From the NCBI RefSeq assembly GCF_000423625.1, contig NZ_AUII01000003.1, forward strand, positions 310,001-374,000: a stretch of 64,000 nucleotides of DNA. Reading direction: 5' to 3'. The position numbers were made by a program, and so were the translations under genes. The stretch comes from Pseudonocardia asaccharolytica DSM 44247 = NBRC 16224. Lineage in GTDB: Bacteria > Actinomycetota > Actinomycetes > Mycobacteriales > Pseudonocardiaceae. Below the pieces are notes generated by a model that was given only the letters and a program-made list of their open reading frames with translations, had not been told where the DNA came from and made no database searches. Below, piece after piece: positions 16,939 through 27,168 of this stretch; position 1 is the stretch's first letter, and each line of letters begins with the position of its first letter.

Positions 16939-17823
16939 TCAGCCGCCAGCGCCGGAGATGCGCAGGCCGTGGGCGGCCAGCCAGGCCAGCGGGTTGATCT
17001 TGGTTCCGTCGGCCCGCCAGACCTCGAAATGCAGGTGCGGGCCGGTGGATTGGCCCCGGTTGCCCATCTCCGCGATCTGCTCGCCCGCCGAGACCTGTTG
17101 TCCCACCGTGACCAGCGAGCGGTTGATGTGCCCGTACACACTGTGCGAGCCGTCGCGGTGCCGCAGCACCACCCACAACCCGAAGCCGCTGGCCGCGCCG
17201 GACTCTTCGACGACCCCGTCCGTGACGGCGTAGATCGGGGTACCGATGCGGTTGGCGACGTCGATGCCGTAGTGCATGACGCCCCAGCGCCCGCCGAAAC
17301 CGGACGTCAGGCGGCCGAGGGCCGGCAGCGCATAGGCGGTGCCACCGGACAGCGCGGCCTGCGGGGCTCCCTCCGCGAGCGCGGACCGCAGCAGGGCGGC
17401 CTCCTTCGCGAGCTGGGCGCCGATGTCCGCGGCCTTGGTCAGGTTCTGGACGTCGACCTGGGAGCGCGGGTCGAGCTCGGGTAGGGCAAGGGAGTCCGGG
17501 ACGAGCTGGTCACCGCCGATCGCCGGGATCGCGGCCGGACCGCGCTCGGCAGCGGGCTCATCGACGCCCGTCACCGGGATCAAGGCGTTGGCGGCGAGCT
17601 TCTTGTAGGCGTCCTCGACGGGATCGGCCGGGCGCAGGGAGACCATCGACTGCCCGGCCGCGACGACGGCACCTGCCGCGATGGCGGCGATCGTCGCGCG
17701 GCCGCGCAACGATGCGGACGGTGGCGCCGGAACCCGGTGACCCCCCTGAACGTCGAACGCGCATGTCGGCGCTCGATGGTCGGGGTCCGGTTGGGCGCCG
17801 CTTGGGGAGCGGTGGCGCGCCAA
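16939..17823 (-). CDS. M23 peptidoglycan endopeptidase, membrane-anchored
   Basis: A LytM-type zinc metallopeptidase that would cut peptide cross-bridges in the wall. The zinc motif HxxxD is in MHYGIDVAN and HxH in PHLHFEVW, both in the C-terminal 130 residues. A hydrophobic segment GRATIAAIAAGAVVAAG near residue 48 anchors or exports it, followed by a linker that may form a short coiled coil. I chose TTG at 17823, which gives MARHRSPSG as in homologues and follows GAAGGG by six bases; the open frame continues to 18015 but its extension has no membrane signal. It corresponds to mycobacterial Rv0950c in position. Confidence 0.82.
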   Translation of the reverse strand: MARHRSPSGAQPDPDHRAPTCAFDVQGGHRVPAPPSASLRGRATIAAIAAGAVVAAGQSMVSLRPADPVEDAYKKLAANALIPVTGVDEPAAERGPAAIPAIGGDQLVPDSLALPELDPRSQVDVQNLTKAADIGAQLAKEAALLRSALAEGAPQAALSGGTAYALPALGRLTSGFGGRWGVMHYGIDVANRIGTPIYAVTDGVVEESGAASGFGLWVVLRHRDGSHSVYGHINRSLVTVGQQVSAGEQIAEMGNRGQSTGPHLHFEVWRADGTKINPLAWLAAHGLRISGAGG

Positions 17824-18027
17824 GACCTGCCCTTCTCGACAGCGATGTGGCGGCCCGCGGCACCGGATCGCGGCGGTGCCGGGTGGGGAATCCCGCAGGG
17901 CCGATCGGGGTCGGACCTGCTCACCGCCGTGATCAGTCTGTGACACGGACCGGGGGACCCTAGCGAGGCCGGCGCTCGATCGGCAACTCCCCCGGAGGTG
18001 TGTTGCCGAGATCACTCCATTCGGGTG

Positions 18028-19002
18028 TCAGGCCGGCGTGGGTGCGGTGCGCGCGGTCTCCGGGATCCGGTGCAGGCACTGGGATCTGCGCCGAAACTGG
18101 TGACTCTCCGTATGCGACTGGGCCAGCCGGGTCGCGATCCAATGCACCGCCCGCGGGTCGATCGGCAGCGAGAGGTGACCCGCATCACGCAGCTCCAGCT
18201 CCTCGACGTGCAGATCGGGATGGAGCAGGCGGGCGTTGCGCTGGGGCAGGACCATCTGGTCCATCCGGCTCCACACGACGAGGAAGCGGGTCGTGCAGCC
18301 GGGGGCCGGCTGGGCGAGCTCGGTGAGCACCTCGGAACCGGGGCGCAGCTGCCGGGCCAGCGGCGTGGGCAGCGCGTAGGCGGCCAGCGTGCCGCTGTGC
18401 GGGCTGCCCAGCGTGACCAGCGTGTCGACGTTCGCCGAACCGCCCATCAGCTGGACGTAGTAGCGGGCGATCATCCCGCCGAGCGAGTGCCCGACGATAT
18501 GGACCTTCTCGGCTCCGGTCTGCTCGCACAGTCGCTCGACATGGCCGTGCAGCTCCTGTGCGGCGGTTCGCAGGTCGCCGGTCAGGACGCTGTAGTTCAC
18601 CGCGTGCACCGCGCCGAACCCGCGCCTGCGCAGCGCGATGCGGAACACGCTGAACACCGATCGGTTGTCCAATATCCCGTGCACCAGCAGGATCGGGGTG
18701 CCGGCCGCCGCCATATCGGCGACGACCAGGCTGCGCCGGCTCGGCTGGAGCGCATCGGTGCGGTAGACGCCGTTCTCCGTGGAGGACTCCCGCAGCAGCC
18801 CCAGCGGGTAGGACGCGAGATGTGCGGCGAGCCACGTGCATTCCACGGCGAGCCCGCGCAGGCCCCCCGGTGAGCCGAACGTGCGCAGGGCGTAGCCGGT
18901 CGCCCGGGCGAGATCGGCGGCGACGGACCGCAATCCACCAGCCGTTTCGGCCAGGTGGTCCAACCCACACTGGACCGGTTCCATGATGCGACGGTAAGTC
19001 AT
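18028..19002 (-). CDS. Alpha/beta-hydrolase lipase/esterase
   Basis: A likely triacylglycerol lipase or esterase. [10 protein letters not shown] holds the oxyanion-hole HG, and [16 protein letters not shown] holds the nucleophile serine in GHSLGG near residue 170. [10 protein letters not shown] and [11 protein letters not shown] supply the probable acid and histidine. The N-terminal 90 residues are helical and may be a cap or membrane-contact region. ATG at 19002 is used; a second ATG at 18984 would also work. It sits between the M23 gene and sucC, transcribed away from sucC. The substrate cannot be deduced. Confidence 0.8.
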   Translation of the reverse strand: MTYRRIMEPVQCGLDHLAETAGGLRSVAADLARATGYALRTFGSPGGLRGLAVECTWLAAHLASYPLGLLRESSTENGVYRTDALQPSRRSLVVADMAAAGTPILLVHGILDNRSVFSVFRIALRRRGFGAVHAVNYSVLTGDLRTAAQELHGHVERLCEQTGAEKVHIVGHSLGGMIARYYVQLMGGSANVDTLVTLGSPHSGTLAAYALPTPLARQLRPGSEVLTELAQPAPGCTTRFLVVWSRMDQMVLPQRNARLLHPDLHVEELELRDAGHLSLPIDPRAVHWIATRLAQSHTESHQFRRRSQCLHRIPETARTAPTPA

Positions 19003-19221
19003 ATCCGGCCGCGGTGCCCACTCACGAGCCTCAATTCGTTACCTTCCCTCGGGATCGGCGACAACCGTGATCGGTGTCACCGGGGCAGGTCAGGGCAGGT
19101 GCCGGCGGCGTCGCTAGGGTCCTTCAGCATCAGCACGGTCGGGCCCCTGCGGGGTGGTGCCGGGGCACGCCCACCCTCGCCCGTGGCCACCCGGGAACGA
19201 CGGATCGAGCAGGAGAGCCGA

Positions 19222-20391
19222 GTGGACCTGTACGAGTACCAGGCGAAGGAGCTCTTCGCCGCGCACGGAGTCCCGGTGCTGCCGGGCAGGACGGTGGAGA
19301 CGGCCGACGACGCGGCCGCCGCCGCGGCCGAGATCGGCGGGACCGTCGTGGTCAAGGCGCAGGTGAAGACGGGGGGGCGTGGGAAGGCGGGCGGTGTCAA
19401 GCTCGCCGAGACGCCCGACGAGGCGCGCGAGAAGGCCGGGGCCATCCTCGGGATGGACATCAAGGGCCACACCGTGCACCGCGTCCTGGTCACCGAGGCC
19501 AGCGACATCGCCGAGGAGTACTACTTCTCCTTCCTGCTCGACCGGTCGAACCGGACATTCCTCGCGATGGCCTCGGCCGAGGGCGGCATGGAGATCGAAC
19601 AGCTGGCCGTCGAGCGTCCCGAGGCGCTGGCGAAGGTGCCGGTCGATCCGATCGCCGGGGTCGACAGAGCCAAGGCCGACGAGATCGTCGCGCAGGCCAA
19701 GCTCCCGGCCGAGGTCGCGGACGAGGCCGCACGGGTCATCGTCGAGCTGTGGGAGGCCTTCGTCGCCGAGGACGCGACGCTGGTCGAGGTCAACCCGCTG
19801 GTGCGCGACCCGCAGGACAGGATCATCGCCCTGGACGGCAAGGTCACGCTGGACGACAATGCCGTCTTCCGGCAGCCGGCGCACGCCGACCTCGTCGACC
19901 AGCGTACCGAGGACCCGCTGGAGGCCAAGGCCAAGGCCAAGGACCTCAACTACGTCAAACTCGACGGCGAGGTCGGCGTCATCGGTAACGGCGCGGGCCT
20001 GGTCATGAGCACCCTCGACGTGGTCGCCTACGCGGGCGAGCGGCACGGCGGCGTCAAGCCGGCGAACTTCCTCGACATCGGCGGCGGCGCCTCGGCCGAG
20101 GTGATGGCGGCCGGCCTGGACATCATCCTCGGTGACCCGGCCGTCAAATCCGTCTTCGTCAACGTGTTCGGCGGCATCACCGCATGTGACGCGGTGGCCA
20201 ACGGCATCGTCGAGGCGCTGAAGATGCTCGGCGACAACGCGACCAAACCGCTGGTCGTCCGGCTCGACGGGAACAACGTCGAGGAGGGCAGGCGGATCCT
20301 TCAGGAGGCGAACCACCCGCTGGTGACACAGGTGGGCACGATGGACGACGCGGCCGACAAGGCCGCGGAGCTGGCAGCGGCGGGAGCCTGA
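19222..20391 (+). CDS. sucC: Succinyl-CoA synthetase beta subunit
   Basis: The beta subunit pairs with SucD to make succinate plus nucleoside triphosphate from succinyl-CoA in the TCA cycle. The N-terminal ATP-grasp domain has [19 protein letters not shown] and [18 protein letters not shown]. The C-terminal CoA-ligase domain has [10 protein letters not shown] and [13 protein letters not shown] at 19222 follows AGGAG by six bases or so, and the 389-residue length is standard. sucD starts three bases after the stop. The pair lies as in mycobacteria, between the Rv0950c-like gene and the DUF5336 gene. Confidence 0.96.
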   Translation: MDLYEYQAKELFAAHGVPVLPGRTVETADDAAAAAAEIGGTVVVKAQVKTGGRGKAGGVKLAETPDEAREKAGAILGMDIKGHTVHRVLVTEASDIAEEYYFSFLLDRSNRTFLAMASAEGGMEIEQLAVERPEALAKVPVDPIAGVDRAKADEIVAQAKLPAEVADEAARVIVELWEAFVAEDATLVEVNPLVRDPQDRIIALDGKVTLDDNAVFRQPAHADLVDQRTEDPLEAKAKAKDLNYVKLDGEVGVIGNGAGLVMSTLDVVAYAGERHGGVKPANFLDIGGGASAEVMAAGLDIILGDPAVKSVFVNVFGGITACDAVANGIVEALKMLGDNATKPLVVRLDGNNVEEGRRILQEANHPLVTQVGTMDDAADKAAELAAAGA

Positions 20392-20394
20392 GAG

Positions 20395-21282
20395 ATGTCG
20401 ATCTTCCTCAACGAGAACAGCAAGGTCATCGTCCAGGGCATCACCGGCTCCGAGGGCACCAAGCACAGCACCAAGATGCTGGCGGCCGGCACGAACATCG
20501 TCGGCGGCGTGAACGCCCGCAAGGCCGGTCAGACGGTGACGATCGGCGGTAAGGACCTCACGGTCTTCGGCACCGTGGAGGAGGCGATGAAGGAGACCGG
20601 CGCCGACGTCAGCGTCGTGTTCGTCCCGCCGAAGTTCGCCAAGGACGCGGTGGTCGAGGCGATCGACGCCGAGATCCCGCTCGCCGTCGTCATCACCGAG
20701 GGCATCCCGGTGCACGACTCGGCCTACTTCTGGGCGCACGCCGTCGCCAAGGGCGGCAAGACCCGCATCATCGGCCCGAACTGCCCCGGCATCATCAGCC
20801 CCGGCAGATCCAATGCCGGCATCATCCCGGCCGATATCTCCGGCGCGGGCCCGATCGGGCTGGTGTCGAAGTCGGGCACGCTGACCTACCAGATGATGTT
20901 CGAGCTGCGCGATATCGGTTTCTCCACCGCGATCGGCATCGGCGGCGACCCGGTCATCGGCACCACGCACATCGACGCGCTCGAGGCGTTCGAGGCCGAC
21001 CCCGGGACCAAGGCGATCGTCATGATCGGTGAGATCGGCGGCGACGCTGAGGAGCGCGCGGCCGACTTCGTCAAGGCCAACATGACCAAGCCCGTCGTCG
21101 GCTACGTCGCCGGGTTCACCGCGCCCGAGGGCAAGACGATGGGCCACGCGGGCGCGATCGTGTCCGGCTCGGCCGGTACCGCGCAGGCGAAGAAGGAGGC
21201 TCTGGAGGCGGCCGGGGTGAAGGTCGGCAAGACCCCGAGCGAGACCGCGGCGTTGATGAAGGAGGTCGTCGCCGCACTCTGA
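20395..21282 (+). CDS. sucD: Succinyl-CoA synthetase alpha subunit
   Basis: The alpha subunit binds CoA and carries the phosphohistidine. [11 protein letters not shown] near the N-terminus is the CoA-binding loop, [13 protein letters not shown] follows, and the active-site histidine is in [20 protein letters not shown] near residue 250. At 295 residues it is full length. It lies in one operon with sucC, with its start three bases after the sucC stop, so equal expression is expected. Confidence 0.96.
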   Translation: MSIFLNENSKVIVQGITGSEGTKHSTKMLAAGTNIVGGVNARKAGQTVTIGGKDLTVFGTVEEAMKETGADVSVVFVPPKFAKDAVVEAIDAEIPLAVVITEGIPVHDSAYFWAHAVAKGGKTRIIGPNCPGIISPGRSNAGIIPADISGAGPIGLVSKSGTLTYQMMFELRDIGFSTAIGIGGDPVIGTTHIDALEAFEADPGTKAIVMIGEIGGDAEERAADFVKANMTKPVVGYVAGFTAPEGKTMGHAGAIVSGSAGTAQAKKEALEAAGVKVGKTPSETAALMKEVVAAL

Positions 21283-21303
21283 CAGCGCTCACCGACAGCC
21301 CGC

Positions 21304-21336
21304 GGGGGCGGCCGCCGGGAACCGGTGGCCGCCTCC
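21304..21336 (+). terminator. Hairpin after sucD
   Basis: GGGGGCGGCC at 21304-21313 pairs with GGCCGCCTCC at 21327-21336 (10 bp, one G-U pair) around a 13-base loop, 21 bases after the sucD stop. There is no T-tract. It separates the sucCD operon from the DUF5336 gene. Confidence 0.6.
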
Positions 21337-21453
21337 GCGCGTTCCTATGGTCGGGAGCGGCCACCGCACGCGGACAGGGCCGATGGGCTAGCGTCCCCCC
21401 GAGCCGGTCAACAAGCCGAGACCGCGGCCAGCCGCGGTACCGAGGAGCACTCG

Positions 21454-22476
21454 ATGACCCAGCCCGCCGAGACACCGGTTGCGAAGGACTCGTCCCGAAG
21501 CGGCGAAACCGGAGACGACGAAGCGCGGCAGCTCGCACCCGGTCCCGCCCGGCTGCTGGTGCTTGCCGCCGGCCTGCTCGGGGTGATCATCTACTTCTGC
21601 GCGTTCTCCAGTGCCGCGCTCCTCTACCTGGTACAGGCGCCTCAGCTGCTGCTGGGCGGGGGATTGCTGGCCGCGTCCGCGGTGCTGCCGCGGGCGCGCA
21701 CCATGCTGATTCCCGGAGCGATCATCGGCGTGGTGGGGGCACTGGCCGCGTTGCAGGGAGCGGTCGTCGTCAGCTCCGGTCTGGACGATCTCGCGGGCGG
21801 TTTCGGCGGCCCGGCCTCGGGTTCCCTGCCGTTCATCTTGATCGTCGTGCTGGTGCTGGCCTTCCTCGAGGCCGCGGCCCTCGTCGGCGCGGTGCTGATG
21901 GAGTTCGGCCTGCTGAAGGTGCCGACCCCCCGTCGGGCGAGCGGGTCCGCCGGCCTCGGCGCCGGGTACGGCCAGCAGCCCGGCTATGGCGGTCAGCAGC
22001 CCGGCTATGGCGGTCAGCAGCCGTACGGCCAGGGCCCGCCGAGCGGATACGGCCCGTACGGCGGCTACCCCCAGCATCCCGGGTACGGCGGCTACGGCGC
22101 GTCGCAGCCCCCGGGCTACCCGCCGCAGCAGGGCGCGTATTCGCAGCAGCCGACCACCGCATTCGGCCCGCAGGGTTCGCCGGGCTATGGCGGGTACCCG
22201 CCGGCGCAGCCACCCGCTGCGGCCGAGCAGTCCGCGCCCGCATGGCCGGGCAGCCCCGCCCAGCCGGTCGATGTCACCCGCGGGATGAGCGGACCCGACC
22301 TGCCCCGGCCGCCCGAGTGGGCGGGCCCGCCCACCGGTCCGGGCCCGGTCGGCGCCGAACCGGGTCCCGGCGCGGAGCAGCAGCCCGGTCGGCACGGCGG
22401 CGCCGAGGAGATGCCCCCGGCCGAGCAGACCCGGACGATCCCGGCTTCCGACCGCGACGATCGCACGGGCGGCTGA
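21454..22476 (+). CDS. DUF5336 membrane protein with Gly/Tyr/Gln-rich tail
   Basis: Similar in layout to the mycobacterial 34-kDa antigen Rv0954 (DUF5336). Four hydrophobic helices lie between about residues 28 and 155, and a disordered cytoplasmic tail of about 180 residues follows. The tail contains two tandem 21-base units coding GYGGQQP and many GY-rich blocks. In mycobacteria this family member has been linked to the division machinery. ATG at 21454 follows GAGGAG. It is followed by a DUF6350 gene as Rv0954 is by perM. The stop codon lies inside a terminator hairpin. The molecular role is unknown. Confidence 0.8.
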   Translation: MTQPAETPVAKDSSRSGETGDDEARQLAPGPARLLVLAAGLLGVIIYFCAFSSAALLYLVQAPQLLLGGGLLAASAVLPRARTMLIPGAIIGVVGALAALQGAVVVSSGLDDLAGGFGGPASGSLPFILIVVLVLAFLEAAALVGAVLMEFGLLKVPTPRRASGSAGLGAGYGQQPGYGGQQPGYGGQQPYGQGPPSGYGPYGGYPQHPGYGGYGASQPPGYPPQQGAYSQQPTTAFGPQGSPGYGGYPPAQPPAAAEQSAPAWPGSPAQPVDVTRGMSGPDLPRPPEWAGPPTGPGPVGAEPGPGAEQQPGRHGGAEEMPPAEQTRTIPASDRDDRTGG

Positions 22477-22491
22477 GCCAGCCGCCCGTGC
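22463..22491 (+). terminator. Hairpin spanning the DUF5336 stop codon
   Basis: GCACGGGCGGCT at 22463-22474 pairs perfectly with AGCCGCCCGTGC at 22480-22491 around GAGCC. The TGA stop at 22474-22476 begins in the last base of the left arm, so termination would act right at the gene end. Confidence 0.65.
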
Positions 22492-22545
22492 GCGCGCCCG
22501 GCGCGCCTGCCCGAAACCGGCGACGTCCGCTGCGAGGGTGATCGG

Positions 22546-24054
22546 GTGCGCGGAACCCGCTCCACGACAGATCGATCGGCCGATCTCACGGCCGGGGACC
22601 ATGAGCCCGCGTCCGGAATCGAGGGCCTGGACCGGTTGCGCATCTTGCTGGCCGCGGCCATGGGCACGGTGCTCGTCAGCTACGCACTGACTGTCGTCGC
22701 GGCCGGGCTGGTCGGGCTCGCGGCGGGCGCCGGAATCTCCGTCGACGGTGCCTTCGCCGTGGCGATCCCGCTGTGGCTGGCCGCGCATCAGGTTCCGCTC
22801 CAGCTGGACGGCCAGCCGCTGAGCGTGCTGCCGCTGCTGCCGACGCTGGTCCTGGTCGCGGTCGTCCTCGTCGGCTCGAGCTGGTCGCTGCGCAGGCTGG
22901 GCGGACGGATCCGTACCGACTCGGGGCCCGTGCTCGCGGCCCAGGCCGGGGCACACGCGGCGGTCGCGGTGCTGGCCGGGGCGCTGCTGCCCCGCGACGC
23001 CGCCGTGGTCGCCACGCCGTGGGCCGCGATGGTCGGGGCGGGTGTCGTCGCCGGGATGGCGGCCGGTCTCGGCCTGCTGCGGGTGGGCGGGCTGCCCACC
23101 GAATGGCGCGAGCGGGTCCCGGGCTGGGGGGCTGCCGCGGTGCGCGGGGCCGCCGTGGGGACGGTCGCGCTGCTGGGCGTCGGGGGGCTGGCGCTGACCG
23201 CCGGGCTGCTGCTGCGCGCGAGCGCCGTGGAGCAGGCGTTCGCCGAGATCGCCCCCGGCTTCGGCGCCGCGCTCGGCGTCACCCTGCTCGCGCTGGCCTA
23301 CCTGCCCAACGCGGTCGTCGCCGGACTGTGCTGGGCGCTGGGTCCGGGATTGTCGGTCGGGACGTCGGCGGCGTCGCCGTTCGCCGCGGAACCCGGTCCC
23401 GCGCCGCCGTTCCCGCTGCTCGCGGCGATGCCGGTGAGTAGACCGGCGGTCTGGGCGATCGGGGTTGTCCTGCTGCCGCTGGCCGCGGGCGTCCTCGTCG
23501 GGCTGAGCTGCCGGCGCCGGCTCGGGCCGCACGCCGACGGCGCGGCCCGGCTGCGCGCGGCCGGTGCGGCGACCGTGCTGGTCGCGTTCGCGGTCGGGTT
23601 GCTGGCCCTGCTTTCCGGGGGCCGGCTCGCAACCGGCCCCTTCGACCCGGTGCGGCTGCCCGCCGAGCTGGTCGTGCCCGCGGTGCTGGTCTGGATCGGC
23701 GGGCCCGCGATGCTCGTCGCCGCGTTCCAGCGCTCGGGCCCGGACCGGAAGGCCACGGCCACGCTCGATCCCGGCCCGGACGACCCCGACCACGACGAGG
23801 ACGACGAGTCCGGCCACGACGAGTCCGGCCACGACGAGGCCACCGGCGCGCCGGATCCCGTCGACCCCGGCGAGGGAGGCGACGGTGACGAGCCCGCGCT
23901 CACCGAGCCGGACAGTGCCGATCCGGCGAGCGATCCCGAACCCGCTCCCCGCACGGTGGCCGAACTGGTGGCGCTGCGTGCCCGGCAGGACGCGGCGGCC
24001 GAACGCCCGGCGGACCGGGAGAACGGCTCCGAATCGGACGCGACGACGGTGTGA
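22546..24054 (+). CDS. DUF6350 polytopic membrane protein, PerM-like
   Basis: A 502-residue integral membrane protein with about ten hydrophobic segments between residues 28 and 400 and an acidic cytoplasmic tail. It matches Rv0955 (PerM) of mycobacteria in position, size and topology; PerM is needed for persistence and affects cell division. The tail has a tandem 18-base repeat coding DESGHD and many Asp/Glu residues. GTG at 22546 is the start. The upstream hairpin at 22463-22491 suggests its own promoter. The activity is unknown. Confidence 0.78.
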   Translation: MRGTRSTTDRSADLTAGDHEPASGIEGLDRLRILLAAAMGTVLVSYALTVVAAGLVGLAAGAGISVDGAFAVAIPLWLAAHQVPLQLDGQPLSVLPLLPTLVLVAVVLVGSSWSLRRLGGRIRTDSGPVLAAQAGAHAAVAVLAGALLPRDAAVVATPWAAMVGAGVVAGMAAGLGLLRVGGLPTEWRERVPGWGAAAVRGAAVGTVALLGVGGLALTAGLLLRASAVEQAFAEIAPGFGAALGVTLLALAYLPNAVVAGLCWALGPGLSVGTSAASPFAAEPGPAPPFPLLAAMPVSRPAVWAIGVVLLPLAAGVLVGLSCRRRLGPHADGAARLRAAGAATVLVAFAVGLLALLSGGRLATGPFDPVRLPAELVVPAVLVWIGGPAMLVAAFQRSGPDRKATATLDPGPDDPDHDEDDESGHDESGHDEATGAPDPVDPGEGGDGDEPALTEPDSADPASDPEPAPRTVAELVALRARQDAAAERPADRENGSESDATTV

Positions 24055-24118
24055 CGCGTGCTGCGGCTTACGCTTGACCTGGCATGAGCTGTCGTCGAAG
24101 CGGATCGGGGAGCCCTGG

Positions 24119-24766
24119 TTGCCTGCGTTGTCGAGCGGTGCCCACCGGGTAGCGCTCCCTGTTCCTTGCCGTGTCGTCGTGCTGGCCTCGGGTTCGGGCA
24201 CGCTGTTGCAGGCGCTGCTCGACGTGGCCGCCGATCCGGACTATCCGGCCGACGTCGTCGCCGTCGCCTCCGACCGTACCGGGGCCGAGGCCCTGGCCAG
24301 GGCCGAACGTGCGGGGGTACCGGCGTTCGCCGTGTGCACCGCGGACCATCCCGACCGGGCGGCCTGGGACGTCGCGCTCACCGTCGCGGTGGCCGCGCAC
24401 AGGCCGGACCTGGTGGTCAGCGCGGGCTTCATGAAGATCCTCGGGCCGGCGTTCCTGTCCGGCATCGGATGTCCGATGATCAACACCCATCCGGCGCTGC
24501 TGCCGTCGTTCCCGGGGGCCAGGGCGGTGCGCGACGCGCTGGCCCACGGCGTCAAGATCACCGGGGCAACGGTGCATCTCGTGGACGACGGTGTCGATAC
24601 CGGGCCGATCCTGGCTCAGCACGCGGTGCCGGTGCTGCCCGGGGACACTGAAGCCGAGCTGCACGAACGCATCAAGATCGAGGAGCGGCGGTTGCTCGTG
24701 GGCACCGTCGCCGCGCTGGCCCGGTTCGGGGCGAGCGTGAGCGGACGAAAGGTGACGATCGGGTGA
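24119..24766 (+). CDS. purN: Phosphoribosylglycinamide formyltransferase
   Basis: PurN transfers the formyl group from 10-formyl-THF to GAR, the third step of purine synthesis. [17 protein letters not shown] binds the phosphate, and the catalytic Asn/His/Asp set lies in [14 protein letters not shown] and [13 protein letters not shown] chose TTG at 24119, six bases after GGGGAG at 24107-24112; it gives MPALSSGAH before the conserved core and 215 residues in all. No ATG fits. purH begins inside its stop (GTGA overlap), so the two are translationally coupled. Confidence 0.93.
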   Translation: MPALSSGAHRVALPVPCRVVVLASGSGTLLQALLDVAADPDYPADVVAVASDRTGAEALARAERAGVPAFAVCTADHPDRAAWDVALTVAVAAHRPDLVVSAGFMKILGPAFLSGIGCPMINTHPALLPSFPGARAVRDALAHGVKITGATVHLVDDGVDTGPILAQHAVPVLPGDTEAELHERIKIEERRLLVGTVAALARFGASVSGRKVTIG

Positions 24767-26322
24767 ACGAACGCAGGCCGGTGCGGCGCGCGTTGATCAG
24801 CGTGTACGACAAGACGGGGCTGCTGGATCTGGCCACCGGGCTGCACGCACTGGGCGTCGAGATCGTCTCCACCGGGTCGACGGCGCAGCGCATCGCCGAC
24901 GCCGGGGTGCCCGTCACTCCCGTCGAGAAGCTCACCGGCTTCCCCGAATGCCTCGATGGCCGGGTCAAGACGCTGCACCCGCGGGTGCACGCCGGGCTGC
25001 TCGCCGACACCCGCAAGTCCGAGCACCTGACCCAGCTCGACCAGTTGGGCATCGCGCCGTTCGACATGCTGGTGTCCAACCTCTACCCGTTCACCGAGAC
25101 GGTGGCGTCGGGGGCGGACTCGCAGGAGTGTGTCGAGCAGATCGACATCGGCGGGCCGGCGATGGTGCGAGCCTCGGCGAAGAACCACGACAGCGTGGCC
25201 GTCGTCGTCGACCCCGCGCGTTACGAGTGGGTGCTCGAGCAGGTCAAGTGCGGTGGTTTCGAGCTCGCCGACCGGCGCAGGCTCGCCGCCGAGGCGTTCC
25301 GGCACACCGCGACCTACGACGTCGCCGTCGCGTCCTGGATGGGATCGGTGCTCGCCCCCGAGCCGGAGGGTGGGCTGTTTCCCGTCTGGGCCGGTGCGGT
25401 CTGGGAGCGCCGGGCCACGTTGCGCTACGGCGAGAACCCGCATCAGTCCGCCGCGCTCTACGTCGGCGGGCCGGGTGGGCTGGCCGGCGCCGAACAGTTG
25501 CACGGCAAGGAGATGTCCTACAACAACTACGTCGACGCCGACGCGGCGTGGCGGGCCGCGCACGACCACGGTGACGTCCCGACCGTCGCGGTGATCAAGC
25601 ATGCGAACCCGTGCGGGATCGCCGTCGGCTCCGATATCGCCGAGGCCCACCGCAAGGCCCACGCCACCGATCCGGTCAGCGCCTACGGCGGGGTCATCGC
25701 GGCGAACACCGAGGTCAGCGAGGCGATGGCCGAGCAGGTGGGCGGAGTGTTCGCCGAGGTGGTGCTGGCGCCGTCGTACGCGCCGGCGGCGTTGGAGATC
25801 CTCGCCCGCAAGAAGAACCTCCGGCTGCTGCGGTTGCCGGGGCCGGTGCAGCGCGATGGCGCGGAGCTACGGGCGATCAGCGGCGGGCTGCTGCTGCAGC
25901 AGCGGGACGCGATCGACGCGCCGGGCGACGACCCGGCATCGTGGACGCTCGCGACCGGCGACCCGGTCCCCGAGGAGGTGCTCGCCGATCTCGTGTTCGC
26001 CTGGCGGGCCTGCCGTTCGGTGAAGTCCAACGCGATCCTGCTGGCGTCCGGCGGCGCGGCCGTCGGGATCGGGATGGGGCAGGTCAACCGGGTCGATTCC
26101 GCGCGGCTCGCGGTGACGAGGGCCGGCGACCGGGCCCGCGGTTCGGTAGCCGCCTCGGACGCGTTCTTCCCGTTCCCGGACGGCCTGGAGGTGCTGTTGG
26201 CGGCGGGGGTGCGTGCGGTCGTGCAGCCGGGCGGGTCGGTGCGCGACGCCGAGGTGATCGCGGCCGCGGCTGCGGCGGGCGTCCCGCTGTACCTGACCGG
26301 CACCCGGCACTTCGCGCACTGA
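24763..26322 (+). CDS. purH: Bifunctional AICAR transformylase/IMP cyclohydrolase
   Basis: PurH carries out the last two steps of IMP synthesis. The N-terminal IMP cyclohydrolase domain has [25 protein letters not shown] sequence ([18 protein letters not shown]) and [15 protein letters not shown]. The C-terminal transformylase domain has [12 protein letters not shown] and [11 protein letters not shown] with the catalytic Lys-His pair. At 519 residues it is full length. GTG at 24763 overlaps the purN stop. The last gene before the decayed mutasome segment. Confidence 0.96.
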   Translation: MNERRPVRRALISVYDKTGLLDLATGLHALGVEIVSTGSTAQRIADAGVPVTPVEKLTGFPECLDGRVKTLHPRVHAGLLADTRKSEHLTQLDQLGIAPFDMLVSNLYPFTETVASGADSQECVEQIDIGGPAMVRASAKNHDSVAVVVDPARYEWVLEQVKCGGFELADRRRLAAEAFRHTATYDVAVASWMGSVLAPEPEGGLFPVWAGAVWERRATLRYGENPHQSAALYVGGPGGLAGAEQLHGKEMSYNNYVDADAAWRAAHDHGDVPTVAVIKHANPCGIAVGSDIAEAHRKAHATDPVSAYGGVIAANTEVSEAMAEQVGGVFAEVVLAPSYAPAALEILARKKNLRLLRLPGPVQRDGAELRAISGGLLLQQRDAIDAPGDDPASWTLATGDPVPEEVLADLVFAWRACRSVKSNAILLASGGAAVGIGMGQVNRVDSARLAVTRAGDRARGSVAASDAFFPFPDGLEVLLAAGVRAVVQPGGSVRDAEVIAAAAAAGVPLYLTGTRHFAH

Positions 26323-26373
26323 TGTCGTTCGGCCCCGCTTGAGGGTTCCGCCGGCCGGGCCTTATAGTGAGTA

Positions 26374-26389
26374 TCGAACGTTGGTTCGA
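26374..26389. promoter_or_regulatory. LexA (SOS) box before imuA'
   Basis: TCGAACGTTGGTTCGA is a perfect match to the actinobacterial and Bacillus-type LexA box CGAAC-N4-GTTCG. It lies 50 bases before the imuA' start, right after a TATAGT that could be a -10 element at 26363-26368, so LexA would block transcription. Confidence 0.88.
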
Positions 26390-26439
26390 GTATGCCGACT
26401 TCCCCTCGGCGCGGTCGCGACCTTGCTGGGAGGAGCGCG

Positions 26440-27168
26440 ATGGTCGAGGCGGCGCTTGGCGATGTAACGAGCCGGCTGGCGGCGGCCCGCAGGCTGCTGT
26501 GGCGGATGGAGGACCGGTCGGAGAGTGCGCCGCCGGGTCCGTCCTCCGGGTCCGAAGGGCGAATGCTCCCGGTGACGGCCCCGTTGGCCCGGGTACTGCC
26601 GGCGGGTGGGCTGCGCCGGGGGTCGACGGTGGCGCTTGCCGCGGGTCCGGGAACCACCTCGCTGCTGTTTGCGCTGCTCGCGGCGGCCTCGGTCGGGGGG
26701 CCTGGGCCGCTGTGGTCGGTCGGCCGGGGCTCGGGCTGGTGGCCGCGGCCGAGGCCGGCGTGCGGTTGGAGCGGCTGGCGCTGGTCCCGCACCCGAAGCG
26801 GGAGCTGGTGGCGGTCGCCGCGGCGCTGCTCGACGGGATCGACCTGGTGACGGTCGCCGGGGCCGAGCGGGCCGGAATGCGCGCGGCGGACCGGCAGCGG
26901 CTGATGGCCAGGGCGCGGCAGCGCGGTGCGGTGCTGCTGGTGCTGGGTTCCTGGCCGGGCGCCGATCTGGAGCTGAGCTGCTCGTGTCCGCGATGGCAGG
27001 GTCTCGGCGGCGAGGGGACTGGGCGGTTGTGCGCGCCGGGTCCGGGTACGGCTGCGGGGCCGGGCGGTGGGGCCTGCCGGGCGCAGCACCGGGATGCTGC
27101 TGCCCGCGCCCGGCGGGGCGGCGGGGCCCGCCGGGGCCGGGCGGATCGGATCGCGGGCGGCCGGGTGA
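26440..27168 (+). pseudogene. imuA': imuA' (RecA-like mutasome protein), frameshifted
   Basis: ImuA' is the RecA-related partner of ImuB and DnaE2 in SOS mutagenesis. ATG at 26440 follows GGGAGGAG and gives VEAALGDVTSRLAAARRLLW, then PAGGLRRGSTVALAAGPGT. The frame shifts near 26695-26705, at a run of six G, after which the family sequence continues one frame earlier (AWAAVVGRPGLGLVAAAEAG). It shifts back near 27030 and ends in the original frame at TGA 27166-27168 (RVRVRLRGRAVGPAGRS). One base seems lost at the first site and one gained at the second. The original frame meets a stop at 26848-26850. Sequencing error is possible but the neighbours are broken too. Confidence 0.8.
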
